A stretch of 64,000 nucleotides of DNA from Alkalihalobacillus alcalophilus ATCC 27647 = CGMCC 1.3604 (GCF_000292245.2 NZ_ALPT02000012.1:4690-68689); one strand, 5' to 3'; shown: positions 1-8,275, counted from the first letter of the stretch. Numbers and translations: made by a program. The notes: generated by a model from the letters alone, not told the origin.

Positions 1-436
1 CACTCCACTTTGGTGACGGGATCGCATTTAAATGAATACTCACAAACAAATCAGCATCCGATTCATTAATAATGTCTACTCTTCGTTTTAAATCCTCTTG
101 TTTCCTTTTTCTAACTTTTGTCGTATCCTCACTCGCTAGGTCGACATCTTCTTCTCTTGTCATTAACACGAGAGCACCAGCTTCTTGTAAATAATCGCGT
201 AAGGATAAACTAATCTCTAATGAAATATCTTTTTCAAGTGCCCCATCTTTAGAAGTAGCACCTCCATCTATTCCCCCATGTCCAGGGTCGACAATAATCA
301 CTTTTCCTGATAATGGAAGATTCCAGGTGGACCATGAATCATTGCTTATAAATTGAAATTGAATAATAAAAAGGAGAGCGACAATCCCGATCGCAAATGC
401 GGCTCCTTTTAGCCAATTTTTCACCGACTCCTTCAA
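1..436 (-). CDS. cwlD: N-acetylmuramoyl-L-alanine amidase CwlD, 5' part (gene runs off the left edge)
   Basis: About 145 residues are visible. They comprise a hydrophobic N-terminal anchor (residues about 10-28) followed by the start of an Amidase_3 domain with the zinc-site motif VDPGHGGIDGGA and, near the edge, VSIHLNA. In Bacillus, CwlD removes peptides from muramic acid during spore cortex synthesis so that muramic lactam can form. The start is TTG at 436, seven bases after an AGGAGGG site at 443-450. An in-frame GTG at 439 is an alternative but sits closer to that site. Position next to ybaK matches Bacillus gene order. The C-terminal catalytic part lies outside the window. Confidence 0.9.
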   Translation of the reverse strand, partial: MKESVKNWLKGAAFAIGIVALLFIIQFQFISNDSWSTWNLPLSGKVIIVDPGHGGIDGGATSKDGALEKDISLEISLSLRDYLQEAGALVLMTREEDVDLASEDTTKVRKRKQEDLKRRVDIINESDADLFVSIHLNAIPSPKWS

Positions 437-510
437 CACAATTCCCTCCTGTCCCTTTCCTTATATGTATATTGGGACAAGGCGAATAATATGAGAGCCT
501 TTTTAAACTT

Positions 511-954
511 TTAGTGCAATTTCATTCGATACCTCTTTTTCCCCTCTTGTAAGCCTCGATCCCACCAGTAATCAATAAAGGCATCCGAGGCAATCGATAA
601 GGATTCTTCATGAGCATATCCACTCGTATCAAACCAGCCATACAAAATATGGAATAATGAGTGTGATAACTCTTGTAACTCTAATTCACAGCGTCTTTTT
701 ACCTCTTCATCTGTTTCACCTAAATAACAAATTCGACTAAATTCAGCCCCAATTAAATACGCATCAATCCCTAAATCCATCACCGGATCAAGTAAAAATG
801 GATTCACTAAAAATTGAAACGGCATAATCGGACGAAAATGCTGCTCAACATGTTTTTTTAACCCTTTAATCGATAAATGCCTCAAAATTCCCCGCTCAAA
901 ACGCCACTGCTTCTGCCTTCTTTTATCCGACAAATTCGTAATAACAGTAGTCAC
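511..954 (-). CDS. ybaK: YbaK family protein (DUF2521), function unknown
   Basis: A soluble protein of 147 residues, rich in aromatic and charged residues, ending in an Arg/Lys-rich tail. It resembles YbaK of B. subtilis in length and pattern (KQ.FE..LL..LS near the N-terminus, AYLIG in the middle, IDYWW near the end). The open frame extends upstream to an ATG at 1011, but no ribosome binding site precedes that ATG. A GAGGGGAG at 963-970 fits the GTG at 954, or the GTG at 960, and the 954 start gives the family length. It lies directly before cwlD, as in Bacillus. No biochemical role is known to me. Confidence 0.85.
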   Translation of the reverse strand: MTTVITNLSDKRRQKQWRFERGILRHLSIKGLKKHVEQHFRPIMPFQFLVNPFLLDPVMDLGIDAYLIGAEFSRICYLGETDEEVKRRCELELQELSHSLFHILYGWFDTSGYAHEESLSIASDAFIDYWWDRGLQEGKKRYRMKLH

Positions 955-1068
955 TCTCACCACTCCCCTCACTGCTTTTTTTATAGTATGAGGAGCAAAC
1001 ATTTGACTCATGCAATGGTTTATTTTCCGATAATCACCAACATAATTTCCATATAATTGGGAAATGAT

Positions 1069-1111
1069 AAAAAAACCTGATATTCGTCCTTCTTAAGAAC
1101 AAATAACAGGT
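1069..1111 (-). terminator. Intrinsic terminator after the ABC importer operon
   Basis: On the minus strand an imperfect hairpin (ACCTG...CAGGT with internal G-U pairs, 1075-1111) is followed by six T residues. It lies 20 bases after the permease stop codon. Confidence 0.7.
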
Positions 1112-1129
1112 CATTGTCATAGCACCTAC

Positions 1130-2857
1130 TTAATACAAGGAATTTTTCGTCATTTTATTGGCGATAAACTGTAAGATTAGCACAATGACAATAATTAAAA
1201 TTGCCATAGCTGAAGCCGTATACACCTCTCCACGTAATAAATTCTGGAAGACGACAAGACTCATCGGAGCCCAATCAGATGGAGCCATCAAAATGGTCAC
1301 ACTCGTTTCCTTAATAACCGTCACAAACACTAATATCGAACCGGCTGCAATCCCTGGTAACATCAAGGGCCCAACAACCGTCATTATCGCCATTAACTTC
1401 GAAGCGCCAAGATTGACCGATGCTTCTTCAATATCTGGTTTAATCGACATCATCGTTCCCATCGTCGAACGAATCATATAAGGCATCCGCCTAATGGCAT
1501 AAGCAATTATTAATAAAGTCGCCGTCCCTGTTAATTGTAAGGGAGCCGTGTTAAACGTTTGAATATAAGCAATACCTAAGGCAATACCTGGAACGATTAA
1601 TGGAATAGATGAAATGAAGTCTAGTTTCACCGCGTTTTGCCTAACAACAAAATAAGAGATGAGTGTCGAAACAATGACACTGACGACTAAGGCCCCAACG
1701 GCCAAAACGATACTATTCATAATGTTACTTGTTGAACGACTAAAAATCGTTTGATAATGATTCAATGTATAACCACGCGGTAATAAATCGGCTCCCCAGG
1801 TTGTTGCAAAGGATTGTAATCCAACCGATAAAACAGCAAGTAAAGGGATTAATACTACTAAACCCGTATAAATCGCTAAACCAGTTGTCACCCATTTGTT
1901 ATCATTTAACTTCATTTGTTTTGGCTTACCCGATAACGTGCCATAATTCTTGCCTTTTGTGACAAGACGCTGCAACCAAAAGAAGAAAGCCGCTACAATA
2001 ACCATGACGACCGTTAAAATCGATGCACCAGCCCAATTAAAAAAGCCAGAAATTTCACGATAAGCCTCGACAACGATTAAGTTTAAACCGTCAGGAGCTA
2101 AAATGATCGGCGTTCCAAAGTCCGAGAAACTTACTGTAAAAATTAATAAAGCACTCGAGATGATCCCTGGAATCGCCAAAGGAAATGTAACAAAGGCCAT
2201 TGTAATCCAATTTTTTGCTCCTAAATTTTGCGAAGCTTCTTCTAATGAAACATCGCTCAATCTAAAAGCAGCAACCATTGGCCAAAGAGCAAATGGGAAG
2301 AAAAAAAAGATTTGGACGAGCACGATTCCCATCATTGAGTAAACATTAAATAAACTTCCATCCCCACCTAATGATTGATATAAGGCCGTTACCCAACCCG
2401 TACGTCCGAACATAATAATAAAACCAGCAGCCGAAATGAATGTTGGAACGATGATTGGTAATGTACATAAAGCCGCATAAAATTTCTTTAACGGCATCGT
2501 CGTCCGAGCAAAACCATAAGCTATCGGCAAACAAATGAGAATCACAAGAGTAGAAACACCTAACGAAAGCATCAAGCTGTTCAACAGGGCATTAGAGTAT
2601 GTCCCTCCAGCCAGTAACTTCTCATAATGTTCAAAGGAAGCACCAGCCAGTCTTTCGAGATTTATTTTGAAAATCTCTGGGTTAACAAGCGAGCCTAAAA
2701 TATTAACGGGTTGTCCGGTAAAACTAACAAGGAACACGGAGAATAATGGCAAAACGAGAAATAGAGCAAAAAAAGCAATGACGACCCATTTCATTAAGGA
2801 TAAACTATCAAATCTTGAGAAGAACGACCCTTTAGAAGAGTGGCGTTTTTTACTCAT
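1130..2857 (-). CDS. ABC importer permease, fused two-domain (Fe3+ / 2-aminoethylphosphonate type)
   Basis: This 575-residue membrane protein carries two copies of the binding-protein-dependent permease domain, each with about six helices. The coupling motifs EEASQNLGA (near residue 207) and EEASVNLGA (near residue 478) should contact the ATPase. Fused permeases of this kind occur in FbpB/AfuB ferric-iron importers and in PhnU2-type 2-aminoethylphosphonate importers. The order binding protein, ATPase, permease recalls the latter, so the substrate stays open. Its ATG overlaps the ATPase stop by four bases (ATGA), implying coupled translation. The transporter interrupts the usual rpsI-ybaK neighbourhood. 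Confidence 0.88.
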   Translation of the reverse strand: MSKKRHSSKGSFFSRFDSLSLMKWVVIAFFALFLVLPLFSVFLVSFTGQPVNILGSLVNPEIFKINLERLAGASFEHYEKLLAGGTYSNALLNSLMLSLGVSTLVILICLPIAYGFARTTMPLKKFYAALCTLPIIVPTFISAAGFIIMFGRTGWVTALYQSLGGDGSLFNVYSMMGIVLVQIFFFFPFALWPMVAAFRLSDVSLEEASQNLGAKNWITMAFVTFPLAIPGIISSALLIFTVSFSDFGTPIILAPDGLNLIVVEAYREISGFFNWAGASILTVVMVIVAAFFFWLQRLVTKGKNYGTLSGKPKQMKLNDNKWVTTGLAIYTGLVVLIPLLAVLSVGLQSFATTWGADLLPRGYTLNHYQTIFSRSTSNIMNSIVLAVGALVVSVIVSTLISYFVVRQNAVKLDFISSIPLIVPGIALGIAYIQTFNTAPLQLTGTATLLIIAYAIRRMPYMIRSTMGTMMSIKPDIEEASVNLGASKLMAIMTVVGPLMLPGIAAGSILVFVTVIKETSVTILMAPSDWAPMSLVVFQNLLRGEVYTASAMAILIIVIVLILQFIANKMTKNSLY

Positions 2858-3981
2858 ATTAATAACACCCTCTCTGGATCAACAGTAACTTTTACATCCT
2901 CTCCATTCGTTAGCACACGCTCTCCAGGAACATAGATTTTCTCGATTCCTACTTCGTGTGCACCGACTTTTACATCATAACGAATGTTTGGTCCTAAGTA
3001 AGTATGCATAAGCACCTTACCTTCTATAATATTTACATGATTTATTTCAGTATCTTTGTGGTAGACATTCATACCTTCTGGACGAATTAATACGTTCATA
3101 TCATTGGCTTCCTTAGAAAAGCCGGATCGCAAGACAAATCCATCTATTTGAATGACACTTCCTGTTGTCGTTCTTTCGACAATCGTTCCCTGGAATAGAT
3201 TCGATGAACCGACAAAATCAGCAACAAATGGATTCACTGGATGACTATATAGTTCAGTTGGTGTCGCATTTTGAATAATTTCACCGTCCTTCATAACAGC
3301 GACACGGTCGGCCATACTCATTGCTTCTTCCTGATCATGGGTCACAAAAATCGTCGTAATCCCGACATCTTGTTGGATTCTTCTAATCGTCGTTCGCATC
3401 GTATTTCTTAACTTTTTATCTAAGTTGGATAACGGCTCATCCATTAATAAAACAGATGGCTCCATCACAAGCGCTCTAGCTAAAGCAACACGCTGCTGCT
3501 GTCCACCAGATAATTCACTCGTGCCCCGCTCGGCTAAATGACCTAACTCTACATAATCAAGTGCTTCCGAAACTTTGTTCACTATATGTTTCGGTGGTTT
3601 CGCTAAACGTCTACTAAGTAAGCGGGCAAAACTACTGACTTTTGTGCCAAATCCACCTTGATAAAAGTCGCGAATCGTTAACCCATAAGCCACATTTTCA
3701 AAAACATTATAATGTGGAAATAAGGCATAACTTTGGAACACCATTCCACAATTTCGTTTATTAGCAGGAACATGATTGACCACTTGTCCATTAATAAAAA
3801 TCTCACCAGATGTTGGTGTTTCAAATCCAGCGATACAACGCATCGTAGTCGTTTTTCCACACCCCGAAGGGCCAAGAAGGGCAAAAAATTCCCCTTCTTT
3901 AATGTCAATGTTTACATGATTTAACGCGGTAACATCGTTGTTATATTTTTTGATTAGATTGTTTACCACTACACCACTCAT
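2854..3981 (-). CDS. ABC importer ATPase (FbpC/PotA class)
   Basis: The 375-residue protein has Walker A GPSGCGKTT (near residue 37), Q-loop, signature LSGGQQQR (near 157), Walker B VLLMDEPLSNLD and the H-loop VTHDQEEA. A C-terminal TOBE-like regulatory region follows from about residue 280. It hydrolyses ATP to drive the fused permease. An insertion of about 30 residues between Walker A and the signature (FYQGGFGTKVSSFARLL) lengthens the helical region relative to PotA-type proteins. The start ATG follows an AGGAGGGC site, and the gene sits 38 bases after the binding-protein gene. Confidence 0.92.
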   Translation of the reverse strand: MSGVVVNNLIKKYNNDVTALNHVNIDIKEGEFFALLGPSGCGKTTTMRCIAGFETPTSGEIFINGQVVNHVPANKRNCGMVFQSYALFPHYNVFENVAYGLTIRDFYQGGFGTKVSSFARLLSRRLAKPPKHIVNKVSEALDYVELGHLAERGTSELSGGQQQRVALARALVMEPSVLLMDEPLSNLDKKLRNTMRTTIRRIQQDVGITTIFVTHDQEEAMSMADRVAVMKDGEIIQNATPTELYSHPVNPFVADFVGSSNLFQGTIVERTTTGSVIQIDGFVLRSGFSKEANDMNVLIRPEGMNVYHKDTEINHVNIIEGKVLMHTYLGPNIRYDVKVGAHEVGIEKIYVPGERVLTNGEDVKVTVDPERVLLI

Positions 3982-4019
3982 AAAATTGCCCTCCTAGATT
4001 CACTTTCCAACCAATCGAC

Positions 4020-5030
4020 TTATTGATATCGTTCTCTCCATTCATTTCGAATGCGATCATAGTTGTCTACAACCCAGTCAATATCTAAATCCATCGCATG
4101 ATCTTTTAAACTCTCCAGCGTTAACGGAGATTTCCCTTCAACCTCTGGATCGATAGGAATATGAAACCAATCAGCTTTAATTTGTTGCCCTTCTGTCGAC
4201 AGCATAAAATCGATAAACTGCTGTGCCCCTTCTGGATTTGGACCATTTTCAATAATCGCGACAGGGTTCACGAGTACGGGTGTGTTTTCAGGAATATGGA
4301 AGTCCACCGACTCGCCACGATCCTTCATTTGATACGCCATAAAATCAAACCCGACACCGATAGACGCTTCCCCCGTCGAGGCGGCTTGGGCAGGTGCACC
4401 ACCAGAGTCAGGGAAACTACTTACATTCTCAACTAATGCATCAAAGTACTCCCAACCAGCCTCTTCGCCTTTGTCCATTAACTGACTTAAGACAAGCAAA
4501 GTAGCTGTACCAGATGCGGCCGGATTTGGAATTTGAATTTCTCCTGCCCACTTCTCATCTAGTAACTCATCCCATGTTTGTGGCAGTTCGGCTTCATCAA
4601 CTAAATCGGTATTATAAATTAACCCGAGAACAAATACTTCAAGTCCAACCCAACGATAATCTTCATGTCTCATTTTAATTCCGTCTTGATAAACGTCCCA
4701 CTCTTTGGCAAGTTCAGGTGTATAAGCTCCGATGAAACCCCTTTCAATCGCAGATTCAAAAGGTAAAATGCCGCCCCCACCATACCAAACGTCCGCTTGC
4801 GGGTTATCCATTTCAGCAATCATTTGATTTACTAATACATTTGTCCCTGCATAGTTAACATTGACCGGTATTCCCGTTTCTGCTTCAAATGCTTCAGCAA
4901 TTTCACGTGTCATATCTGGTGTTTCCGGTGAATATAACGAAACCGCTCCACCTTCAGCATCTGAGTTACCACAAGCAACTAAAAGGAATACTACCGTTAA
5001 TAACATAGCTACCCTAAGAAAACGACTCAC
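4020..5030 (-). CDS. ABC importer substrate-binding lipoprotein (AfuA/FbpA class)
   Basis: The 336-residue precursor begins with a hydrophobic signal and the lipobox LLVAC (Cys at about residue 20), so it should be lipid-anchored outside the membrane. The mature part is a type-2 periplasmic-binding fold (SLYSPETPDMTREIAEAFE..., ADVWYGGGG, PAASGTATLL) as in the COG1840 ferric-iron and 2-aminoethylphosphonate binders. The start is GTG, preceded by a run of six G at 5038-5043. I see no clear Fur box upstream, which weakens the iron assignment. The mature protein is acidic, as often found for exported proteins of alkaliphiles. Confidence 0.9.
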   Translation of the reverse strand: MSRFLRVAMLLTVVFLLVACGNSDAEGGAVSLYSPETPDMTREIAEAFEAETGIPVNVNYAGTNVLVNQMIAEMDNPQADVWYGGGGILPFESAIERGFIGAYTPELAKEWDVYQDGIKMRHEDYRWVGLEVFVLGLIYNTDLVDEAELPQTWDELLDEKWAGEIQIPNPAASGTATLLVLSQLMDKGEEAGWEYFDALVENVSSFPDSGGAPAQAASTGEASIGVGFDFMAYQMKDRGESVDFHIPENTPVLVNPVAIIENGPNPEGAQQFIDFMLSTEGQQIKADWFHIPIDPEVEGKSPLTLESLKDHAMDLDIDWVVDNYDRIRNEWRERYQ

Positions 5031-5080
5031 TTTAAATCCCCCCTAAATGAATAAAACACTTCTCGTCCATTTTTTTCCCT

Positions 5081-5141
5081 AAAAAAGAGAAGAGATGTTT
5101 CCACCAACAAATAAACGAATTTGTTGAGGTATTTCTCTTCT
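5081..5141 (-). terminator. Hairpin with U-run just before the binding-protein gene: terminator or attenuator
   Basis: On the minus strand AGAAGAGA (5134-5141) pairs with TCTCTTCT (5088-5095). An inner AACAAAT/ATTTGTT stem lies within, and six T follow. It ends only about 50 bases before the importer start, leaving little room for a separate promoter, so it may control read-through inside the leader. Confidence 0.55.
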
Positions 5142-5190
5142 GCTTTCTACCATGTATATGTTTTATAGAAATAGAGTTATTCTAGCTATT

Positions 5191-5248
5191 TTAAAAAGCC
5201 GCTAATATAGAGCTTTCGTAATATGCCCTTTTTATCTCTTACTAGCGG
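5191..5248 (-). terminator. Terminator after the glycine/proline-rich gene
   Basis: On the minus strand CCGCTA...TAGCGG (5199-5204 with 5243-5248), extended by AGAG/CTCT, is followed by CTTTTTAAAA. Confidence 0.6.
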
Positions 5249-5309
5249 ATAAGCATTTACCTATTTATTCGCTCAAATATGTTATGAGCTTCTAATTTTA
5301 AAAAGTCGC

Positions 5310-5630
5310 TTAATAAAAACCCGGGTAATATGGATAAGGTGGATAATAAAAAGGTCCAGGTCCATAATACGGATTCAGCAAGGTACCAGCTGCTAAACCG
5401 CCTAATAAACCACCAACAAATGGTCCTCCAAATCCAAAACCGAAACCAGGTCCGCCTCCCCAGCCAGGACGACCTCCCCAACCTCCTGGTCTAGGTCTGC
5501 CTCCCCAACCGCCAGGACGACGACCGGGACGTCCTCCCCAAGGTCTTCTTACCATTGAATGGTCAACTGAATGAGTAACAGGCATTTGTTGTCCCGTATA
5601 AAATGTATGCTCATATTGATTATTCATCAT
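5310..5630 (-). CDS. Glycine/proline/tyrosine-rich protein, possibly a spore coat protein
   Basis: The 106-residue low-complexity protein has a polar N-terminus (residues 1-25). A tandem Arg-Pro-Gly-Gly-Trp-Gly-Gly region follows (about 29-57), then a GFGFGG / GGLLGGLAAG stretch and a Tyr/Pro-rich tail (YYGPGPFYYPPYPYYPGFY). No known domain is evident. A strong AGGAGGT site lies six bases before ATG-ATG, which argues for a real gene. Composition resembles small structural coat or crust proteins of Bacillus spores. A CATATACT element about 85 bases upstream is vaguely like a mother-cell sigma -10, but this is weak. It is a single-gene unit with its own terminator. Confidence 0.65.
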   Translation of the reverse strand: MMNNQYEHTFYTGQQMPVTHSVDHSMVRRPWGGRPGRRPGGWGGRPRPGGWGGRPGWGGGPGFGFGFGGPFVGGLLGGLAAGTLLNPYYGPGPFYYPPYPYYPGFY

Positions 5631-6066
5631 TATTTACCTCCTTTAATATAAAGCGAAGCCAGTTCGCTCAGACGAAACGATTTTTCTCGAGCTTCTAACA
5701 GGCTCAGCTGGATGAACTAATGGTAACAGTATATGCATACGTCTAGAATTGTTTTGGGCAGGTAACTAATTTTGAAGAAAAAGAAAAGCTGACATCATTT
5801 TTTCTTAATAGGAAAATTGAAAGTACAAGCCAATTAATTGAATAAGGAAAAGCCGATACTCACCTTATCAAAGATAATAACGACCTTTTCTTACATATTA
5901 CTTATACCCACAGATAAAAAGGTTAGTTAAAATTAGATGCCCTTGCTGACTTACTTTTAGAAGGTGAAGAGGCATGACTGTTAGGGGATTAATAAAATTG
6001 GCGGGATAGGCTCAGTATTCGCAGTCTGATTATTCTCTCTACTATACTAATCAGACAATACATATT
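5631..6066. other. Intergenic region without an intact gene; degraded sequence
   Basis: No reading frame with a ribosome binding site is seen. Positions 5848-5910 are a diverged copy of the hairpin and flank at 7109-7180 (shared AAGCCGATACTCACCTTATC and TATTACTTAT). A short in-frame fragment near 5939-5986 (LKLDALADLLLEGEEA) looks like gene debris. Confidence 0.5.
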
Positions 6067-6103
6067 AAAAACGACATGCTCACATTTTAAGCATGTCGTT
6101 TTT
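6067..6103 (-). terminator. Strong bidirectional terminator
   Basis: A perfect 14-base stem (6067-6080 with 6090-6103, core ACGACATGCT) has T runs on either strand. It lies directly after the stop codon of the small membrane protein gene. Confidence 0.85.
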
Positions 6104-6298
6104 TTAATATGTTTTTTTACTTCTAGGGGTAAAGAGTGTATACCCAATAGTAAATAATATCGGGAACCACAAAATAAAACTCAAAGCTTGACTATTAAAG
6201 AGTTCATCGCCTCTTATAAAATCAAAAATAGTCTTAAACGTAATAGTTACAAACAACGAAAGTACATAAAGTTTAAGGTGATATATCAAAAAAGCCAT
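6104..6298 (-). CDS. Small membrane protein, function unknown
   Basis: The 64-residue product has two hydrophobic segments (about residues 2-24 and 39-55) and a basic C-terminus (PRSKKTY), so it is a likely two-helix membrane protein. I do not recognise a family. The ATG at 6298 follows a purine-rich AGGAAATGGGGCGG. The frame stays open to a TTG at 6343, but without a ribosome binding site there. It lies inside the accessory stretch between rpsI and the ABC importer, next to toxin debris, and could be an immunity-type protein. That last point is only a guess from context. Confidence 0.5.
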   Translation of the reverse strand: MAFLIYHLKLYVLSLFVTITFKTIFDFIRGDELFNSQALSFILWFPILFTIGYTLFTPRSKKTY

Positions 6299-6360
6299 AA
6301 CAACCGCCCCATTTCCTATTTTTGTTAAATATAATTGTACCAAACTCTAATATACAAATA

Positions 6361-6594
6361 TATGGTAAAAAAGGTTATGAAGGTACATTCACTGTGCAAA
6401 ATAGATAACTTTTGTAGATACATAGGAACAATGGTGGAGGTGGAGGCATAGGAGGAATTAGTATAATGAAAGCACGTCAGGTAAATAAATTCGTAAACGT
6501 ACTAGAAACAACTGCACATCAGTTTAAAGATTGGTATGTTAAAAATAAAACCCCAAGAAATGACACTATAAAAAGGACTGATAAAACTGAATAA
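6361..6594 (+). pseudogene. Remnant of a toxin-like C-terminus, broken by stops
   Basis: Frame 1 reads a fragment (YGKKGYEGTFTVQNR), two stop codons (TAA, TAG), and then a Gly-rich stretch (NNGGGGGIGGIS). That runs into about 42 residues from an ATG at 6466 (MKARQVNKFVNVLETTAHQF...) ending at TAA 6592-6594. Glycine linkers followed by a short variable end, directly upstream of a DUF4279-like gene, suggest the 3' end of a polymorphic toxin gene that has lost its 5' part. No catalytic motif can be named. Confidence 0.45.
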
Positions 6595-7108
6595 AGATAT
6601 CATTATTGCGATTAGCTTTTACACCGATTTAAACAAGAACCCCTTTAGTCATTTTAACCCTGATATTTTAACAAAAGGATTAAACATTCGACCTGTTCAT
6701 ACTCAAATTTATAAAGATGAATCTAGTGGATTGGAGAATAGAAGTAGATTCCCCGGAAACCCTTGGTGTTCTTCTTGGATTTATCGAGAAGAAGCTATTA
6801 ATTTTCAAGTCGACTTAGCCGATGATAGCCAACCTAAAGTAGAGCAGCTTTTAGAAAAACTGGATAATAAACTATTCACAGATAAGAATAAATCCTTCAT
6901 CAAAGAATTTCAAAAAAATTATGAAGTGAATTGCGACCTACTTATTTTCACCTTTGGTTCAGAAACTATTAAAGAGTCTTTTGACATTCCTCACTCTTTA
7001 TTAAAAAACTTAGTTGACATTAATGCCAAACTGGAAATTAATACCCATAGTAAACCACTCTCTTATTATAAAGAGCTGTATAAGTACCAGAAGCTTTTTG
7101 AAATATAG
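6587..7108 (+). CDS. DUF4279-like protein, putative immunity protein
   Basis: The frame gives about 173 residues (NKDIIIAISFYTDLNKNPFS at the start). The order 'F.PD.LT..L.I.P', a central W.SSWIYR and a helix QPKVEQLLEKLDNKL is like the DUF4279 family, which often accompanies polymorphic toxins. The first usual start codon is TTG at 6731, which would delete the conserved N-terminal third. An AAGGA site at 6574-6578 instead points to a non-standard CTG at 6587, overlapping the upstream stop. Translation from CTG is inferred; the gene may instead be decaying. No membrane segment is seen. Confidence 0.5.
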   Translation: MNKDIIIAISFYTDLNKNPFSHFNPDILTKGLNIRPVHTQIYKDESSGLENRSRFPGNPWCSSWIYREEAINFQVDLADDSQPKVEQLLEKLDNKLFTDKNKSFIKEFQKNYEVNCDLLIFTFGSETIKESFDIPHSLLKNLVDINAKLEINTHSKPLSYYKELYKYQKLFEI

Positions 7109-7156
7109 AAAAAGCCGATACTCACCTTATCACAGGTAGTATCAGCTTTCTCTCAC
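7109..7156 (-). terminator. Terminator shared by two convergent genes
   Basis: AAAGCCGATACT pairs with AGTATCAGCTTT around a 15-base loop. On the minus strand it is followed by CTTTTTC, after the 7167-7508 gene. On the plus strand the U-run is weak (CTTTCTC). Confidence 0.6.
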
Positions 7157-7166
7157 AAAATCTATA

Positions 7167-7508
7167 TTACTTATTCTTCCATAGAATATGTTCATTTTTA
7201 TCTTTTATAAAATCAGGGCTATTGTCGGGAGTTATTTCGAATAGTTCCCCTTCTTCCATAAATTTTTCGTCTTCACTTCCTATTAAATTTATTATTGAAA
7301 TACACTCGAAAGCAATACCTTGATATTCATAGTACCCCTCTTCATTTTCTGGGTCATCAGAGTCAGGGAAATCACCAGCATTATCTGAATTATAGTCAGT
7401 ATCATATTTAACAAATAACTTCCTACCATTTTCCCATTCAAGTATTACTTCCAATTTTCTATTCTTTTCATGGAGTGCAAAGAATTTCACGAATTCACTT
7501 AATATCAT
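7167..7508 (-). CDS. Putative immunity protein, copy 1
   Basis: A 113-residue soluble, strongly acidic protein with a central Asp/Glu-rich loop (FPDSDDPENEEG) and the conserved-looking block IAFECISIINLIGSEDEKF. I do not recognise the family. It is closely similar to the product at 8276-8635 (about 85 percent by eye), with long identical DNA stretches, so one is a recent duplicate. Its ATG follows GGGAGG and overlaps (ATGA) the stop of a 15-residue toxin-like tail at 7505-7549. This coupling is typical of toxin C-terminus/immunity pairs. The function is inferred from context only. Confidence 0.6.
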   Translation of the reverse strand: MILSEFVKFFALHEKNRKLEVILEWENGRKLFVKYDTDYNSDNAGDFPDSDDPENEEGYYEYQGIAFECISIINLIGSEDEKFMEEGELFEITPDNSPDFIKDKNEHILWKNK

Positions 7509-7549
7509 TGGATAGGCCTCCCAGGTACAATATGTGCTCCAAGAACTGA
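7505..7549 (-). pseudogene. Residual toxin C-terminal tail, copy 1
   Basis: Fifteen codons (GSVLGAHIVPGRPIQ) lie between an in-frame TAA and the TGA that overlaps the immunity gene start. They align with the tail before copy 2 (shared GA-x-IVP...Q). The rest of the toxin gene is absent. Confidence 0.45.
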
Positions 7550-7695
7550 TCCTTACCGTTTATATACCTATTGTGACGATGCTTCAGCAACAAACAGTGG
7601 CAGAAACGTTGCTATATTGCCTCCCTCTTTTTTGTATAACAATCAATTTATTTACTCATAATACAATATACCAAAGATTAAGGTGTGATCTGATC

Positions 7696-8214
7696 ATGTT
7701 ACGTATTTTACTTGTGAGCTTCCTGTTATTTACTTCGATTAATTCTAATCATTCTGCTGATAATTTAATCGATTATTATAAAGAAACAGATTTCAAAACC
7801 ATAGAAGAAGCTATAAAAGATTTTGAACAACAAAAGCAACTTAGCTTAGTTCCACCTAATTACATTCCTTTTAAAGTATCTCACTCTTTCGGGAGATATA
7901 TTGAAAAAGGAACTTATAAAGGCCAATTACACTTAGAATATATAGATCAGCCTTCTAATAATGTTATTTCTATATTCGTTTCAGATGCATCCCAAGAATT
8001 CGCTCCAACAAAAGATGGCTCTGAAGAGATTATAAATAATAAAATACTTACGAAATATAATGTTGTTCAAAACGAGGAAGCAAATATTAGCAATTTAAGT
8101 TTTAAGTTGAACGATAAAGCGTTTCTTATTCAGTTTATAACAAATAAAACAAATGAACCAATCGAAAAGGAAAAAATGTTCAAAATTTTTGAGTCCATTA
8201 TTGACAATAACTAA
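7696..8214 (+). CDS. Secreted protein, weakly DUF4367-like, function unknown
   Basis: From the ATG at 7696, preceded by AAGGTG, the product has 172 residues and begins with a plausible signal peptide (MLRILLVSFLLFTSINS). A helical segment follows (FKTIEEAIKDFEQQ), then a beta-rich part (VPPNYIPFKV, QLHLEYIDQPSNNVISIFV, FLIQFITNK). The pattern 'VPPNYIP...Y.DQPSN.I.I' is like DUF4367 domains seen in exported Bacillus proteins, a weak match. The open frame extends upstream to 7534 but lacks a ribosome binding site and signal there. TAATAC at about 7657 is a possible -10. The flanking genes are on the other strand, so it is a single-gene unit. Confidence 0.6.
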   Translation: MLRILLVSFLLFTSINSNHSADNLIDYYKETDFKTIEEAIKDFEQQKQLSLVPPNYIPFKVSHSFGRYIEKGTYKGQLHLEYIDQPSNNVISIFVSDASQEFAPTKDGSEEIINNKILTKYNVVQNEEANISNLSFKLNDKAFLIQFITNKTNEPIEKEKMFKIFESIIDNN

Positions 8215-8275
8215 AACAAACATAAAAGAAAATAGACTTTGCGATATCTGACTGCTACTCTTGGCCACCGATATG

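Noticed and set aside
7534..7695. Upstream extension of the secreted-protein gene
   Set aside because: No ribosome binding site at 7534, atypical sequence, and the signal peptide begins only at 7696.
8220..8275. Possible integrase or transposase remnant (LGHRYAK in one frame)
   Set aside because: Too short, and the frame is open by chance; no other recombinase motif nearby.
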